DNA from: Thermocrispum municipale DSM 44069
GTDB lineage: Bacteria > Actinomycetota > Actinomycetes > Mycobacteriales > Pseudonocardiaceae
DNA length: 64,000 nt
NCBI RefSeq assembly: GCF_000427825.1
Contig: NZ_ATYT01000009.1
Location: 62,001-126,000 of the forward strand
Direction of reading: 5' to 3'
Of the stretch, positions 16,885-26,129 are shown in pieces. Within the stretch, counting starts at the first letter, position 1. Each line of letters opens with the position of its first letter. The notes beneath the pieces are model-generated. The model did no database searches. It was not told the origin of the DNA and saw nothing but the letters and a program-made list of their open reading frames with translations. Both the position numbers and the translations under genes were made by a program.

Positions 16885-18429
16885 TCACGAACCGGCCGCC
16901 TCAGCACGCAGCTTCGCCTTGGCGATTTTGCCCGCGGGCGTCAGCGGAAGCTCGTCGGCGAACACGATGCGCCGCGGCACCTTGTAGTCGGCCAGTCGAG
17001 CCGCGCAGAACTCTCGCAATTCCTCCTCGGTCGCGGTGGTGCCGGGCTTGAGCACGATGTGGTACTGGCCGACCTCGCCGAGCACGGGGTCCGGGACGCC
17101 GATGCCTGCCACCATCGCCACCGCGGGATGCGCGGCGAGCACGTTCTCCACCTCGACCGGGTAGACGTTGTAGCCGCCCTGCACGAACATCTCCTTGCGC
17201 CTGCCGCGCAGGACGACGTGACCGTCCGGCTCGATGGTCACCATGTCACCGGTGGCCACCCACCCGTCGGGCAGGAACGTCGCGGCCGTCGCCTCGGGGT
17301 TGTCCCAGTAGCCCGCCGCCCGGCCCGGCCCGCGAACCTGCAGCTCGCCGTCGGTGCCCGGCTCCACCTCGCGACCGTCGGCGTCCACCGCGCGGAGCTC
17401 GACCCCCGGCAGCGCCACTCCGATCGAGCGCGCCACGGTTGCTTGGTCGTCGTCCGGCGGGGAGATGACGCACGCGCCGGAGACCTCGGACAGTCCGTAC
17501 AGGTTGTGCAGCCGCGCGTTGGGGAACGCCTCGCAGATCGCCGCGCACAACGGCGGGTCGGCGTTCGCGCCACCGATCACCGCCAGCCGCAGCGAGCTGG
17601 TGTCGTGTCGTTGCCGCGACTCGTCCGCCAGCATCAACGTCCACATCGTCGGCACGCCTGCGAAGATCGTGGCGCGGTTGCTCGCGATGGCTTCCAGCGC
17701 CTTGCTCGGCGAGAACGCCGCTTGCAGCGCGACGGTCGACCGGGTCAGCAGGGCCGCCGTGATGGTGCACGTGATGCCGCCGACGTGGTTGAGCGGCATC
17801 ACCGCGGCGTAGACGTCGTCGTGGCGGACCTGGAAGTGCTGCACCTGGGCCCTGGCGGCACCGATGATGCTGCCGTGGGTCAGCGTGGCGCCTTTCGGGG
17901 TGCCGGTGGTGCCCGACGTGTACAGGATCATCGCCGGATCGTCAGGCGCCACATCGGCCGGTTCGCCGTCGCCGTCGCTGCTGGTCAACCGACTCCAGTC
18001 GTCGCCTGCACCGAGGAAGAACACGTGCTCGAGGTTCGGCAGGCCGGGCTTGATCTTGTCGTAGATCGCGGTCAGGTCGGTGTCGCCGTCCGTCGCGGAG
18101 GACACCACCAGGCGCGCCCCGGACTGCGCCAGCATGAAGGAGAGCTCGTTCTCCCGGTACCGCACGTTCAGCGTCACGGTGATCGCGCCGATGCCGGCCG
18201 CGCCGAAGAAGAACTCCAGCCACTCGGCCTGGTTCGACGCCGCGATCGCGACGCGGTCACCACGCCCGATCCCCAGGTTGCGCAGCCCGGCGGCCACCCG
18301 CCTGCTGCGCTGCTCGAGCTCGGCGAACGAGATCTCGACCGGCCCGGACTCGGACCGGCATCGCAAGAACGGCTTGCCCGGATTCTCGGCCGCCGCACCG
18401 GCCACCAACGCGGGAAATGTCTGCGTCAT
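16885..18429 (-). CDS. AMP-dependent acyl-CoA ligase
   Basis: This 514-residue member of the adenylate-forming superfamily has the P-loop-like motif YTSGTTGTPKGATLTHGS (A3), GLSEVSG (A5), the TGDMV motif with its ribose-contacting Asp (A7), RRKEMFVQGGYNVYP (A8) and the C-terminal catalytic Lys in LTPAGKIAKAKL (A10). It activates a carboxylic acid to its CoA thioester via an acyl-AMP. The ATG at 18429 lies five bases after AAGGGG; a GTG at 18435 overlaps that site and is less likely. It is downstream of a TetR gene but separated by 152 bp that contain operator site D, so it probably has its own regulated promoter. Confidence 0.92.
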   Translation of the reverse strand: MTQTFPALVAGAAAENPGKPFLRCRSESGPVEISFAELEQRSRRVAAGLRNLGIGRGDRVAIAASNQAEWLEFFFGAAGIGAITVTLNVRYRENELSFMLAQSGARLVVSSATDGDTDLTAIYDKIKPGLPNLEHVFFLGAGDDWSRLTSSDGDGEPADVAPDDPAMILYTSGTTGTPKGATLTHGSIIGAARAQVQHFQVRHDDVYAAVMPLNHVGGITCTITAALLTRSTVALQAAFSPSKALEAIASNRATIFAGVPTMWTLMLADESRQRHDTSSLRLAVIGGANADPPLCAAICEAFPNARLHNLYGLSEVSGACVISPPDDDQATVARSIGVALPGVELRAVDADGREVEPGTDGELQVRGPGRAAGYWDNPEATAATFLPDGWVATGDMVTIEPDGHVVLRGRRKEMFVQGGYNVYPVEVENVLAAHPAVAMVAGIGVPDPVLGEVGQYHIVLKPGTTATEEELREFCAARLADYKVPRRIVFADELPLTPAGKIAKAKLRAEAAGS

Positions 18430-18491
18430 CGCCACCCCTTCGCACGTCTACGCGAGCCGGGCAACCGGCCCTGCGCTGGTAGCCGCCGACC

Positions 18492-18519
18492 GTATTGACC
18501 GACCGCATAGCCGGTCAAT
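18492..18519. promoter_or_regulatory. Candidate TetR operator, site D, before the acyl-CoA ligase
   Basis: GTATTGACCGACCG (from 18492) matches the left part of site A, 12 of 18 positions over the whole site. The same stretch forms a wider perfect inverted repeat, ATTGACCG (18494-18501) and CGGTCAAT (18512-18519) with a 10-bp spacer. It lies 63 bp upstream of the ligase start, in a 152-bp intergenic gap. Confidence 0.5.
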
Positions 18520-18581
18520 CCCCTGGACAGCGGTAAGGCGGACGTCGGGGAACGCGGCATGCTCGGTCGGAACAGACGGCG

Positions 18582-19262
18582 CTACGGAGCGGACGCGAGG
18601 TCCTCGGCCACATCGTCGAAGCACTGCCGCACCGTGTGCGCGATGGCGCCGTCCGGGTCGGCCAGCTCGCCGACGGCGGACCGATCCACCAGCAGGCTGC
18701 CCAGGATCAGGTCGACGAACGTCGCACCGACCTGCTCGGCACTCTGCTCACCGTCCGGCCGGAACCACGTCCACGCCCAGTGGCTCGCCCCGAAGATCAA
18801 CAGCGTGCGGACGTCCATGTCACCCGAGCGGAACACGCCCTCGGCGACGCCTCGCCGGATGACGTCCCGCACCAGCCCGAAATACTCGTCGCGCAGGCGT
18901 TCCCCGTCCGTGCCCGCGATCCGAGCGACCTCCCGCTGGAACGCGACGGTCGCATCGCGCTCGTGCACCTGGTACAGGATCGACGCGAACAGCAACCCGG
19001 CCAGCTGCCGCTGCGGCGTCTCCAGTCGCCGGCAGATCAGCCGTGCTTCCTCCAGCCGCGCCCGCATGTACTTCTCGTGCAGCGTGGCGAGCAGCCGATG
19101 CTTGGTGCCGTAGTGGTGGACGATCGTGCCTTTGGAAATGCCCAGTTCGTGGCCGATCTCGCTGAAATTCGCCGCGTCGTAGCCGCGCACCGCCACATTG
19201 CGGGTGAAAGCCGCCAGGATGTCGGATGCTCGACCCCGCCGCTTGGCGCCCCCTGCCGTCAC
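18582..19262 (-). CDS. TetR/AcrR family regulator
   Basis: This 226-residue regulator has a basic start (KRRGRA) and an HTH domain at about 12-58: DILAAFTRNVAVRGYDAANFSEIGHELG followed by ISKGTIVHHYGTKHRLLATLHE. The C-terminal region resembles TetR_C_17/KstR-like domains (SILYQVHERDATVAFQRE). Two tandem GTG codons at 19265 and 19262 are possible starts; GGGGAG lies six bases before the second. KstR-type regulators control lipid or sterol catabolism and respond to acyl-CoA thioesters, which would suit the adjacent ligase, but this parallel is inferred from general shape. Confidence 0.87.
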   Translation of the reverse strand: MTAGGAKRRGRASDILAAFTRNVAVRGYDAANFSEIGHELGISKGTIVHHYGTKHRLLATLHEKYMRARLEEARLICRRLETPQRQLAGLLFASILYQVHERDATVAFQREVARIAGTDGERLRDEYFGLVRDVIRRGVAEGVFRSGDMDVRTLLIFGASHWAWTWFRPDGEQSAEQVGATFVDLILGSLLVDRSAVGELADPDGAIAHTVRQCFDDVAEDLASAP

Positions 19263-19351
19263 CACACACTCCCCTACTTCGACCGATTCGGCCCCACATT
19301 CTCACGTGGCCTCACCGGACCTCGCCACGCAAACGTGGTGCGCAGACGAAT

Positions 19352-19981
19352 CTAATGCCCTCGGCGAATCCACTCCTCGCGCTGCGGCGCCTCTGCCCCG
19401 ATCGTGGTGCTGTCACCGTGCCCCGGGTGCACCACCGTCTCCGGCGGCATGCTCAGCAGCCGCTTGGTGATCGAGTCGATGATCGTCGGGAAGTCGCTGA
19501 ACGACCGTCCCGTCGCGCCCGGGCCGCCCTTGAACAACGTGTCCCCGGTGAACACGACCCCGAGGTCGGGCACCGCGAAGCAACACGCACCCGGCGCATG
19601 CCCGGGCGTGTGCAGCACATCGATCGTGGTGCCGCCCAGCCGCATCCGGGCACCGTCCACCAAGTCGGCGTCCGGCTCGAGCTCGGGGTGGGTCAGCCGC
19701 CACAACGGCAGGTCGTCCGGATGCAGCCACAGCTCCGCGCCGGTACGTCCGGCCAGCTCCGGCGCCACCCGCACATGGTCGTCGTGCGCGTGCGTCAGCA
19801 GGATCGCCTCGACCGTGCGATCGCCGACCACCTGCATGATCGCGTCCACATCGTGTGGCGCATCGATCACCACACACCGCTCGTCGTCCCCGATCACCCA
19901 GATGTTGTTGTCGACGTCGAACGTCTGGCCGTCCAAGCTGAACGTGCCGGAGACGACGGCGTGATCGATTCGCGGGCTCAC
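19352..19981 (-). CDS. Metallo-beta-lactamase-fold hydrolase, partner of MscR
   Basis: This 209-residue protein has the zinc motif THAHDDHV (HxHxDH, about 81-87), a later His in TPGHAPG, FTGDTLF with the bridging Asp, and [11 protein letters not shown]. The GTG start overlaps the stop of mscR as GTGA (19981-19978), showing tight coupling. In Mycobacterium tuberculosis Rv2260 encodes a similar MBL protein next to mscR (Rv2259). The expected job is hydrolysis of the S-acyl- or S-formyl-mycothiol product, analogous to the glyoxalase II family; this is inferred from context. Confidence 0.9.
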   Translation of the reverse strand: MSPRIDHAVVSGTFSLDGQTFDVDNNIWVIGDDERCVVIDAPHDVDAIMQVVGDRTVEAILLTHAHDDHVRVAPELAGRTGAELWLHPDDLPLWRLTHPELEPDADLVDGARMRLGGTTIDVLHTPGHAPGACCFAVPDLGVVFTGDTLFKGGPGATGRSFSDFPTIIDSITKRLLSMPPETVVHPGHGDSTTIGAEAPQREEWIRRGH

Positions 19982-21063
19982 AGCACCACCACCGAACGCA
20001 ACACGGACCCGGAATGCATCTTGCCGAACGCCTGCTCCACGTCGCCCAACCCGATCTTTTCGGTGACGAACGCGTCCAGGTTCAGCCGCCCCTGCAGGTA
20101 CAGGTCGATCAGCATCGGGAAGTCGCGCGACGGCAGGCAGTCGCCGTACCACGACGACTTCGCCGCGCCGCCGCGCGAGAACACGTCGATCAGCGGCAGC
20201 TCGAACGTCATGTCCGGCGTCGGCACACCAACCAGGACGGCCGTGCCTGCCAGGTCGCGCGCGTAGAAGGCCTGCCGCCAGGTCTCCGGGGTCCCGACCG
20301 CGTCGATCACCACGTCGGCGCCGAAGCTGTCGGTCAGCTCCCGGATGGCCTCGACCGGGTCGGTCTCCTTCGCGTTGAGCGTGTGCGTGGCGCCGAGCGA
20401 GCGCGCCCACTCCAGCTTGGTGTCGTCGATGTCCACCGCGATGACCTTCGTGGCACCTGCCAGCACGGACCCGGCCACCGCGGCACTGCCGACCCCGCCA
20501 CAGCCGATCACCGCCACCGAGTCGCCGCGGCTCACCCCGCCGGTGTTGATGGCCGCACCGATCCCGGCCATCACGCCACAGCCGAGCAGGCCGGCCACCG
20601 CGGGATCGGCCGCCGGATCGACCTTCGTGCACTGCCCGCTGTGCACCAGCGTCTTCTCGACGAAGGCCCCGATGCCCAGCGCGGGCGTCAACGGCGTGCC
20701 GTCCGCCAGCGTCATGGGCTGGGACGCGTTGTGCGTGTCGAAGCAGTAGTGCGGCTTGCCCTTGCGGCACGCCCGACACTCGCCGCACACCGCGCGCCAG
20801 TTCAGGATGACGAAGTCGCCCTCGGCGATCGTGCTGACGCCTTCACCGACCGACTCGACGATGCCCGCCGCTTCATGGCCGAGCAGGAACGGGAACTCGT
20901 CGTTGATCCCGCCTTCCCGGTAGTGCAGGTCGGTGTGGCACACCCCGCACGCCTGGATCCGCACCACGGCCTCACCCGGTCCGGGATCCGGCACCACGAC
21001 GGTCTCCATCGTGACCGGCTCACCCTTGCGACGAGCGACGATGCCACGAACCTGTTGCGACAT
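19978..21063 (-). CDS. mscR: S-nitrosomycothiol reductase / mycothiol-dependent formaldehyde dehydrogenase
   Basis: This 361-residue zinc alcohol dehydrogenase is recognisably MscR. It has [29 protein letters not shown]-type zinc residues (Cys42, His64 region), the structural-zinc lobe [15 protein letters not shown], and the strongly conserved [20 protein letters not shown] and SSWYGDCLP stretches of the mycobacterial enzyme. MscR oxidises S-hydroxymethyl-mycothiol or reduces S-nitrosomycothiol with NAD(H), protecting against formaldehyde and NO. It implies a mycothiol-producing host. The ATG at 21063 follows GGGAGGCCGCCC. It forms an operon with the MBL protein. Confidence 0.93.
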   Translation of the reverse strand: MSQQVRGIVARRKGEPVTMETVVVPDPGPGEAVVRIQACGVCHTDLHYREGGINDEFPFLLGHEAAGIVESVGEGVSTIAEGDFVILNWRAVCGECRACRKGKPHYCFDTHNASQPMTLADGTPLTPALGIGAFVEKTLVHSGQCTKVDPAADPAVAGLLGCGVMAGIGAAINTGGVSRGDSVAVIGCGGVGSAAVAGSVLAGATKVIAVDIDDTKLEWARSLGATHTLNAKETDPVEAIRELTDSFGADVVIDAVGTPETWRQAFYARDLAGTAVLVGVPTPDMTFELPLIDVFSRGGAAKSSWYGDCLPSRDFPMLIDLYLQGRLNLDAFVTEKIGLGDVEQAFGKMHSGSVLRSVVVL

Positions 21064-21217
21064 GGGCGGCCTCCCTCTCGGATCTGCTGACCCGGCGACG
21101 TGTCGATGATCACAGTCGGGTTGACCTTACGACGTCTCGCGCCACAACGGGATGCTCCGAAAGAGTCGCGCTGGGCGGGTGTGGCCGATGCCCGGCACCG
21201 GCCACACCCGCACCGCA

Positions 21218-22852
21218 TCAGCTGGTCGGCGCCTCCTGGGTGGAGCGCTGCCGCAGCTTGAAGCGCTGAATCTTGCCGCTCGGCGTCTTCGGCAACGAGT
21301 CGACGACGTGCACCCGTCGCGGGTAGGCGTGCGCCGCGAATTCCTTCTTGACCAGCTGCTGCAGCTCGCTCACCAGCTCGTCGTCGGCTTGCCGCCCTTC
21401 GGCGAGCACCACGTACGCCTCGAGCACCTCGCCGCGCAGCTCGTCCGGTGCACCGACGACCGCGGCTTCCACCACCGCCGGGTGCGTAACCAGCACGCTT
21501 TCCACGTCGAACGGCCCGATCCGGTAGCCGGCCATGATGATCACGTCGTCGTCCCGCGACGAGAAGTACAGCCTGCCGTCGGCGTCCTGGGTGACCGTGT
21601 CACCGGTGAGGCACCAGCGGCCGTCGGCGGTGAACCGCTCGGCGGTGCGCTCGGGGGCGTTCACGTAGCCCGGGAACCACATCAGCGGGCTGTTGCCGGT
21701 GTCGATGGCCAGGCGACCGACCGTGCCGGGCGGCACCACCTCGTCGGATTCGTCGGCCAGCACCGCACACGACCAGCCGGGCAGCGGGTATCCCATGGAG
21801 CCCTCGACCACGTCAGCCCGCAGGTCGTCCCGCCACGAGTTGGCCACCACCATCCCGTGTTCGGTCTGCCCGTAGTGGTCGCGCACCTCGATGCCGAACG
21901 TCTCACGAGCCCAGCTGATCACTTCGGGGGTCAGCGGTTCACCCGCGGAGGAGGCACAGCGCAGCGGGATGGACACCGCACGGCCCGGCGGGTTGGCCCG
22001 CAGGGCCCGGTAGACGGTGGGCGCCGCGGCGAAGTTCGTCACCTGGAACCGCTCGAGCACGTCCCACGCCAGCGCAGGCGCGAAACCGGCGTGCAGCAAC
22101 ATGCTGGTCTGCCCGAGCGCCATCGGCCCGAGGATCGCGTAGTACAGGCCGTACGCCCAACCCGGGTCGGCGGCGTTGAAGAACACGTCGTCCGGGCGCA
22201 GGTCGATCGCGTCCAGCAGATACCTGGTCATCGAGGCCAGCGCCTTCACCGGGACCGGCACCGCCTTCGGCGTTCCGGTCGTGCCACTGGTGAACAACTG
22301 GATGAGCACGCCGTCGGCGCCCACGCGAGCCGACTCGGGCACCGGCCGCTGCTCGGCTTCCAGCTCCGACAGCAACGTCCAGCCGGGTGCCGCAGGCTGC
22401 TCGCCGCCGACCTGGACGACCTCCCACGGCTTGCCCTCCAGCGACAGCAGTTTGCTCGCCTGGTCCACGTCGGTGATGACCAGCTTGGCGTCGCTGCCCG
22501 TCAGCCGCAGCTCGATCGCCGGCGTGGCGAACGCGGTGAACAACGGGACGTGGATCGCCCCGAGCCGCCAGATGGCCAGCAGCACCGCAGGCAGGTCCAC
22601 CGACTTGGCCATCAGCACACCGACCGCGTCGCCCTGCTTGATGCCCCGCTCGGCCAGCGCCGCGGCGAGCTGCTGCGAGCGCTTGCCGAGTTCGCCGTAG
22701 GTCAGCTCGGTCGTCGACAGGTCGGGTTCGATCACCCGGAACGCCACCGCGTCGCCGGGATGCCGGTCGCACAGCAGTTCCGCGGCGCACGCGTCCGCCG
22801 CCGTGTACTCCGCCGCCGGCTGCACGGTCACGTCGCCCGTCACATCAGTCAC
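21218..22852 (-). CDS. AMP-dependent acyl-CoA synthetase
   Basis: This 544-residue adenylate-forming enzyme is closest in pattern to acetyl/medium-chain (ACSM-type) acyl-CoA synthetases: LFTSGTTGTPKAVPVPVKAL (A3), YGQTEHGMVV (A5), CLTGDTV (A7), SSRDDDVIIMAGYRIGPFDVES (A8) and the acyl-transfer Lys in LPKTPSGKIQRFKL (A10). The GTG at 22852 is selected because AAAGGGG lies eight bases upstream; the frame continues open to 23215 but would then overlap the divergent LuxR gene. It likely activates a short- or medium-chain acid. The divergent GAF-LuxR gene may regulate it. Confidence 0.9.
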   Translation of the reverse strand: MTDVTGDVTVQPAAEYTAADACAAELLCDRHPGDAVAFRVIEPDLSTTELTYGELGKRSQQLAAALAERGIKQGDAVGVLMAKSVDLPAVLLAIWRLGAIHVPLFTAFATPAIELRLTGSDAKLVITDVDQASKLLSLEGKPWEVVQVGGEQPAAPGWTLLSELEAEQRPVPESARVGADGVLIQLFTSGTTGTPKAVPVPVKALASMTRYLLDAIDLRPDDVFFNAADPGWAYGLYYAILGPMALGQTSMLLHAGFAPALAWDVLERFQVTNFAAAPTVYRALRANPPGRAVSIPLRCASSAGEPLTPEVISWARETFGIEVRDHYGQTEHGMVVANSWRDDLRADVVEGSMGYPLPGWSCAVLADESDEVVPPGTVGRLAIDTGNSPLMWFPGYVNAPERTAERFTADGRWCLTGDTVTQDADGRLYFSSRDDDVIIMAGYRIGPFDVESVLVTHPAVVEAAVVGAPDELRGEVLEAYVVLAEGRQADDELVSELQQLVKKEFAAHAYPRRVHVVDSLPKTPSGKIQRFKLRQRSTQEAPTS

Positions 22853-22973
22853 CGCCTTGGCCCCTTTCGCCCACGTCATCGTGTTCGTCGGATGCCTGGC
22901 AGCCTGACCGCACACGGCGCAGCGCACTACGTTCCTTTGTGGGTAACGGCCGGGCATGTGCGACCATGTCGCC

Positions 22974-23813
22974 ATGTCGGGCATGGCCAGTACCTCGGAG
23001 AACGAGGTCGACCAGATGCTGCAGAGCGCCGTCCGGCAGATGCGCTCGGCGTGCGGTGTCGACCTGACGTTCGGCGGTCCCCGCAGTCTGAGCGCACCGA
23101 ACGCCATCACGATCCGGCACTTGGACGGCAACCTCGCACAGAGCCTGCGGCACCTGCGGGTGCGCGCCGGTTCCGGGCTGGGCGGCAAGGCACTGGCGAG
23201 CGGCAAGCCCGCCATGGTGCGCGACTACTTCAACGCCGACGAGATCGTGCACACCTACGACCAGGCGGTCGCGCCCGAGAAGATCTACACCGCGCTGGCC
23301 ATCCCGGTGATGCTCGACCGCGCCCCGGCCGGCCTGCTCTACCTCGCGCATCGCTCGACCGTGGTGCTCGGCGACCGGACGGTCGCGCGGGCGATGACCG
23401 TGGTGCGCCGGCTCGAGCGGGATCTGCTCGTCAACCAGGAGGTTCGGCGGCGGGTCGCCGAGCAGCTGACGCACACCCGGATGGAGTTGGTCGGCGAGCT
23501 GCGTGACGAACTCGAGTCCATCATCGACCTGGTGCACGACCCCGTGGCCCGCCGACGGTTGTCGAGCATGTCGGACCGGCTCCGGCGCCTGGCTCCCGAC
23601 CGCGCAGCGTCCGCGGGCGGCCCGTTGTCGAAGCGGGAGGCGGACGTGCTCCGGCTCGTCGCGCTGGGTGCCAAGAACAACGACATCGCGGCGGACCTCG
23701 GCTTGCGGCCGAACACGGTGAAGGCGTACCTGCGCAGCATCAACCGCAAGCTCGGCGCGACCAACCGCACGCACGCGGTGCGGCTCGCCCGGCAAGCAGG
23801 CCTGCTCGATTAG
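22974..23813 (+). CDS. GAF-domain LuxR-type transcriptional regulator
   Basis: This 279-residue regulator has an N-terminal GAF-like sensor domain (about 15-145, including RVRAGSGLGGKALASGKPAMV and EKIYTALAIPVM), a helical linker, and a C-terminal LuxR helix-turn-helix (SKREADVLRLVALGAKNNDIAADLG then NTVKAYLRSINRKLG). There is no receiver or autoinducer domain. Starts at 22956 and 22974 are both possible; neither has a strong ribosome site. It is divergent from the acyl-CoA synthetase at 22852 with about 100 bp between, so a local regulatory link is plausible. The ligand is unknown. Confidence 0.88.
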   Translation: MSGMASTSENEVDQMLQSAVRQMRSACGVDLTFGGPRSLSAPNAITIRHLDGNLAQSLRHLRVRAGSGLGGKALASGKPAMVRDYFNADEIVHTYDQAVAPEKIYTALAIPVMLDRAPAGLLYLAHRSTVVLGDRTVARAMTVVRRLERDLLVNQEVRRRVAEQLTHTRMELVGELRDELESIIDLVHDPVARRRLSSMSDRLRRLAPDRAASAGGPLSKREADVLRLVALGAKNNDIAADLGLRPNTVKAYLRSINRKLGATNRTHAVRLARQAGLLD

Positions 23814-24785
23814 TCAGCTCCGGACGATGACGTCGTCGACGGCCCGCCGTGGGGTGGGCGCGACGGGATAGCCGTAGCCGACGCGGAGCAGCGTGTGGAT
23901 CTCGTGCGGTTTGAACAGCTCGGTCAGCTGCGCGCGGGTCTGCGGCACCTCGAACGGCTGGGTGAGGAACGACGAACTCAACCCCAGATCGCTCGCGGTG
24001 AGCAGCACCCGCTGCATCGCCATCCCGGCGATGACGTCCGCGTCGATGCCACGGCTGTAGGTGAGCACGGCGACCAGCAGCGGCTGTTGTTCGAACTCGC
24101 GGCGCGGTGGCGGGGCCGTCTCGCGCGGGAAGCTGCGCAGCTTCAACACCCGGTCGCCGTCCGGTTCCGGGCCGAACGCCGTCGCGGGCACACCGTCCCG
24201 TCGCTCCGACGGGCCGCCCGACCATCGCTGGGACTCCCACTGGTACCGCGGGTCGTTCTGCTGCACGGTGTCGGCCTGCCGGACCAAGTCGGCGATGATC
24301 CGGTAGCGCGGGGCCGTGCGCCCGCTCGCGTCGACCAGTTCCACCAGCGCGTTCTCCGCCCGCGCTGCCGCTTTCAGCCCGCTGCGCAGCGGCAGCTCCA
24401 CCGGACGGTCCAAGAACGGCCGTCGGTTGGTGTGCCTGCGTTCGATGGCCCTGGCCAGCCGGTCCTCGGTGATCGTCTTCGGCTGGACGCCGCCGATGCG
24501 CACGGTGGCCAGCAGGTCGGGCCGGCCGGGATCCGGAGCGATCTCGACCAGTGCGGCCCGTCCGTGCGCCCGGATGCCGAGCCGCAGGTTGAACAGGGCC
24601 GCGCCGCACGACAAGCGGGCTTGCCGACCCTCGGGGTCGGAGGTGTGCAGCACGCGCTCCGGATCGAGGTAGAGGTCGATCCGGTTCTCGTCGACGACGA
24701 ACCGCCACGGTTGCGTGTTGTAGGGCGACGGGGCCCGCACGGCCATGCCCAGCGCCTCGCTCAGTTCTGGTGCGAGAGGGCTCAT
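23814..24785 (-). CDS. Acg-family nitroreductase-fold FMN-binding protein
   Basis: This 323-residue protein has the Acg-type start of the nitroreductase fold, APSPYNTQPWRF (about 18-29), and later RRHTNRRPF and the helix MAMQRVLLTASDLGLSSSFLTQPFE. Mycobacterial Acg (Rv2032, 331 residues) belongs to the dormancy regulon and binds FMN but lacks ordinary nitroreductase activity. The ATG at 24785 follows GGAGG with five bases between; an upstream GTG is weaker. Its stop is adjacent to that of the LuxR gene (convergent). The next gene upstream is a universal stress protein, repeating the Acg-USP association of mycobacteria. No DosR-type box was seen. Confidence 0.88.
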   Translation of the reverse strand: MSPLAPELSEALGMAVRAPSPYNTQPWRFVVDENRIDLYLDPERVLHTSDPEGRQARLSCGAALFNLRLGIRAHGRAALVEIAPDPGRPDLLATVRIGGVQPKTITEDRLARAIERRHTNRRPFLDRPVELPLRSGLKAAARAENALVELVDASGRTAPRYRIIADLVRQADTVQQNDPRYQWESQRWSGGPSERRDGVPATAFGPEPDGDRVLKLRSFPRETAPPPRREFEQQPLLVAVLTYSRGIDADVIAGMAMQRVLLTASDLGLSSSFLTQPFEVPQTRAQLTELFKPHEIHTLLRVGYGYPVAPTPRRAVDDVIVRS

Positions 24786-24860
24786 CTCTGCCTCCACGAC
24801 GTGCTACCCCGGCACTGTCGATGCTGCCGATGACCACCGGGACATCGGCACGGCTGGAAG

Positions 24861-25763
24861 TCACCGGTCAACGGGACCTTCGGCAACTTCCGGGTCGTTC
24901 GGTGCCGTCACCGACCTGGCCAGCGCGACCGGGCACGCCGCCTTGTGCAGCAGCGCATGACCCACCGAGCCGAGCGCGATACCGGCGAGCGCCCCCCTGC
25001 CACGCGTCCCGACCACGATCAGCTGCGCGTTGTGGCTGAGCTCGACCAGCAGCGGCTGCGGCCGCCCGGTGCGGACCGCGATCCGCACGGCGACCTTCGG
25101 GTACTTGTCGGTCCACGGACGCAGTTGCTCCGCGATCGCTGTGCGCACGCTTTCCTCCGCCGCTTCGCGCGCCTCCTCGCTGCGGTCGCCCCGGCCGGAA
25201 CGGACGTGCACCACGAGCAGGTCGGAGTCGTGGATGGCGGCGGTCTCGAAGGCGAAGTCGACGGCAGGGTCGGACAGCGATGTGCCGTCCACGCCGACGA
25301 CGATCGGCCGCTCGACCCTCTGCGGTTCGTCGTCGCCACGGACCACCACGACCGGGCATTTGCTGTGCGCTGCGGTGGCGAGCGCGACCGAGCCGATGAA
25401 CAGCCCGGCGACGCCACCCAACCCACTCGAACCGACCACGACCAGCTGCGCGCGATGCGATGCCGCGATCAACGCCGGGGCTGCGGCTGTCACCTGCAGG
25501 TCGCGACTGACCTCGAGGCCCTCGGCCTGCTCGGTGGCTGCGCGTTCGGCGTCCAGCAGCGTCTGCCGAGCCTGGTCGAGCAGGGCGTTGTGGGCGTCCG
25601 GCGCCAACATGGCCTCGAACCGGTTCGGGCGCGGCAGCGCGCGGGCCATCAGCAAGCGCAACGGGACGTTGCGGCGTGCCGCCTCGGCAGCGGCCCAGCG
25701 CACTGCCTGTAGTGATGAGGCCGAGCCATCGACCCCCGCCACGATGGGTTTACTACCGTCCAT
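24861..25763 (-). CDS. Universal stress protein, two Usp domains
   Basis: This 300-residue protein has tandem UspA domains (about 5-145 and 155-287). Each starts with the IVxGVDGS/T pattern (IVAGVDGSASS and IVVGVDGTSLS) and ends with an ATP-binding loop: VVGSSGLGGVAGLFIGSVA and VVGTRGRGALAGIALGSVG. This two-domain form matches Rv2623, an ATP-binding regulator of growth in dormancy. The ATG at 25763 follows AGGAGG with five bases between. It precedes the Acg-like gene by 75 bp and is probably cotranscribed with it. Confidence 0.92.
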   Translation of the reverse strand: MDGSKPIVAGVDGSASSLQAVRWAAAEAARRNVPLRLLMARALPRPNRFEAMLAPDAHNALLDQARQTLLDAERAATEQAEGLEVSRDLQVTAAAPALIAASHRAQLVVVGSSGLGGVAGLFIGSVALATAAHSKCPVVVVRGDDEPQRVERPIVVGVDGTSLSDPAVDFAFETAAIHDSDLLVVHVRSGRGDRSEEAREAAEESVRTAIAEQLRPWTDKYPKVAVRIAVRTGRPQPLLVELSHNAQLIVVGTRGRGALAGIALGSVGHALLHKAACPVALARSVTAPNDPEVAEGPVDR

Positions 25764-26082
25764 ACCGACCTCCTGCACTGTGCGGCCGACGTCCCGGCCG
25801 CCGCCCTCGCCCGTCGGCGGCCGCGCGTAGGCAGCGTGCCTGACACACGCGATCAACCGGGGCTCATGACCGGGTTCGCCACCCGGAGCCGGGCCGTTAC
25901 CTTTCGCGCACAGCGCTCAGGGGGACTGTCTGGGACGCCACACCTTCGGCGACGCCGAGCGCGCGCAGCAACCCGGCACCTGACGTGCACAGTAGTCCAG
26001 GACATCGCCTACCGCGCGGCAGCCTTGCCCGCCACCGATCGCGCACGGCAGCACTGGCCCACTACCCGCGTGCACAGCACAA
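25764..26082. other. Gene-free stretch upstream of the universal stress protein
   Basis: No convincing reading frame is visible on either strand; frames present lack ribosome sites and protein-like composition. It should hold the promoter of the universal stress protein gene. I could not identify a dormancy-type palindrome or a GGGTA-type SigF promoter here with confidence. Confidence 0.5.
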
Positions 26083-26112
26083 CGCCGGCGCCGCTGGAAA
26101 GCGGCACCGGCG
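26083..26112 (-). terminator. Hairpin terminator after the DUF4383 gene
   Basis: The arms CGCCGGCGCCGCT (26083-26095) and AGCGGCACCGGCG (26100-26112) pair at 12 of 13 positions around a 4-base loop, 17 bp beyond the stop of the minus-strand gene at 26130. There is only a weak T-rich tail, as is usual in high-GC actinobacteria. Confidence 0.65.
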
Positions 26113-26129
26113 CTTGTTCGTCGCGGTGA

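Noticed and set aside
25900-25970. A GGGAC-rich stretch that might be a DosR dormancy box near the Acg and universal stress genes
   Set aside because: The GGGACT and GGGAC pieces are direct repeats and not the required inverted repeat, and the position is more than 150 bp from the start.
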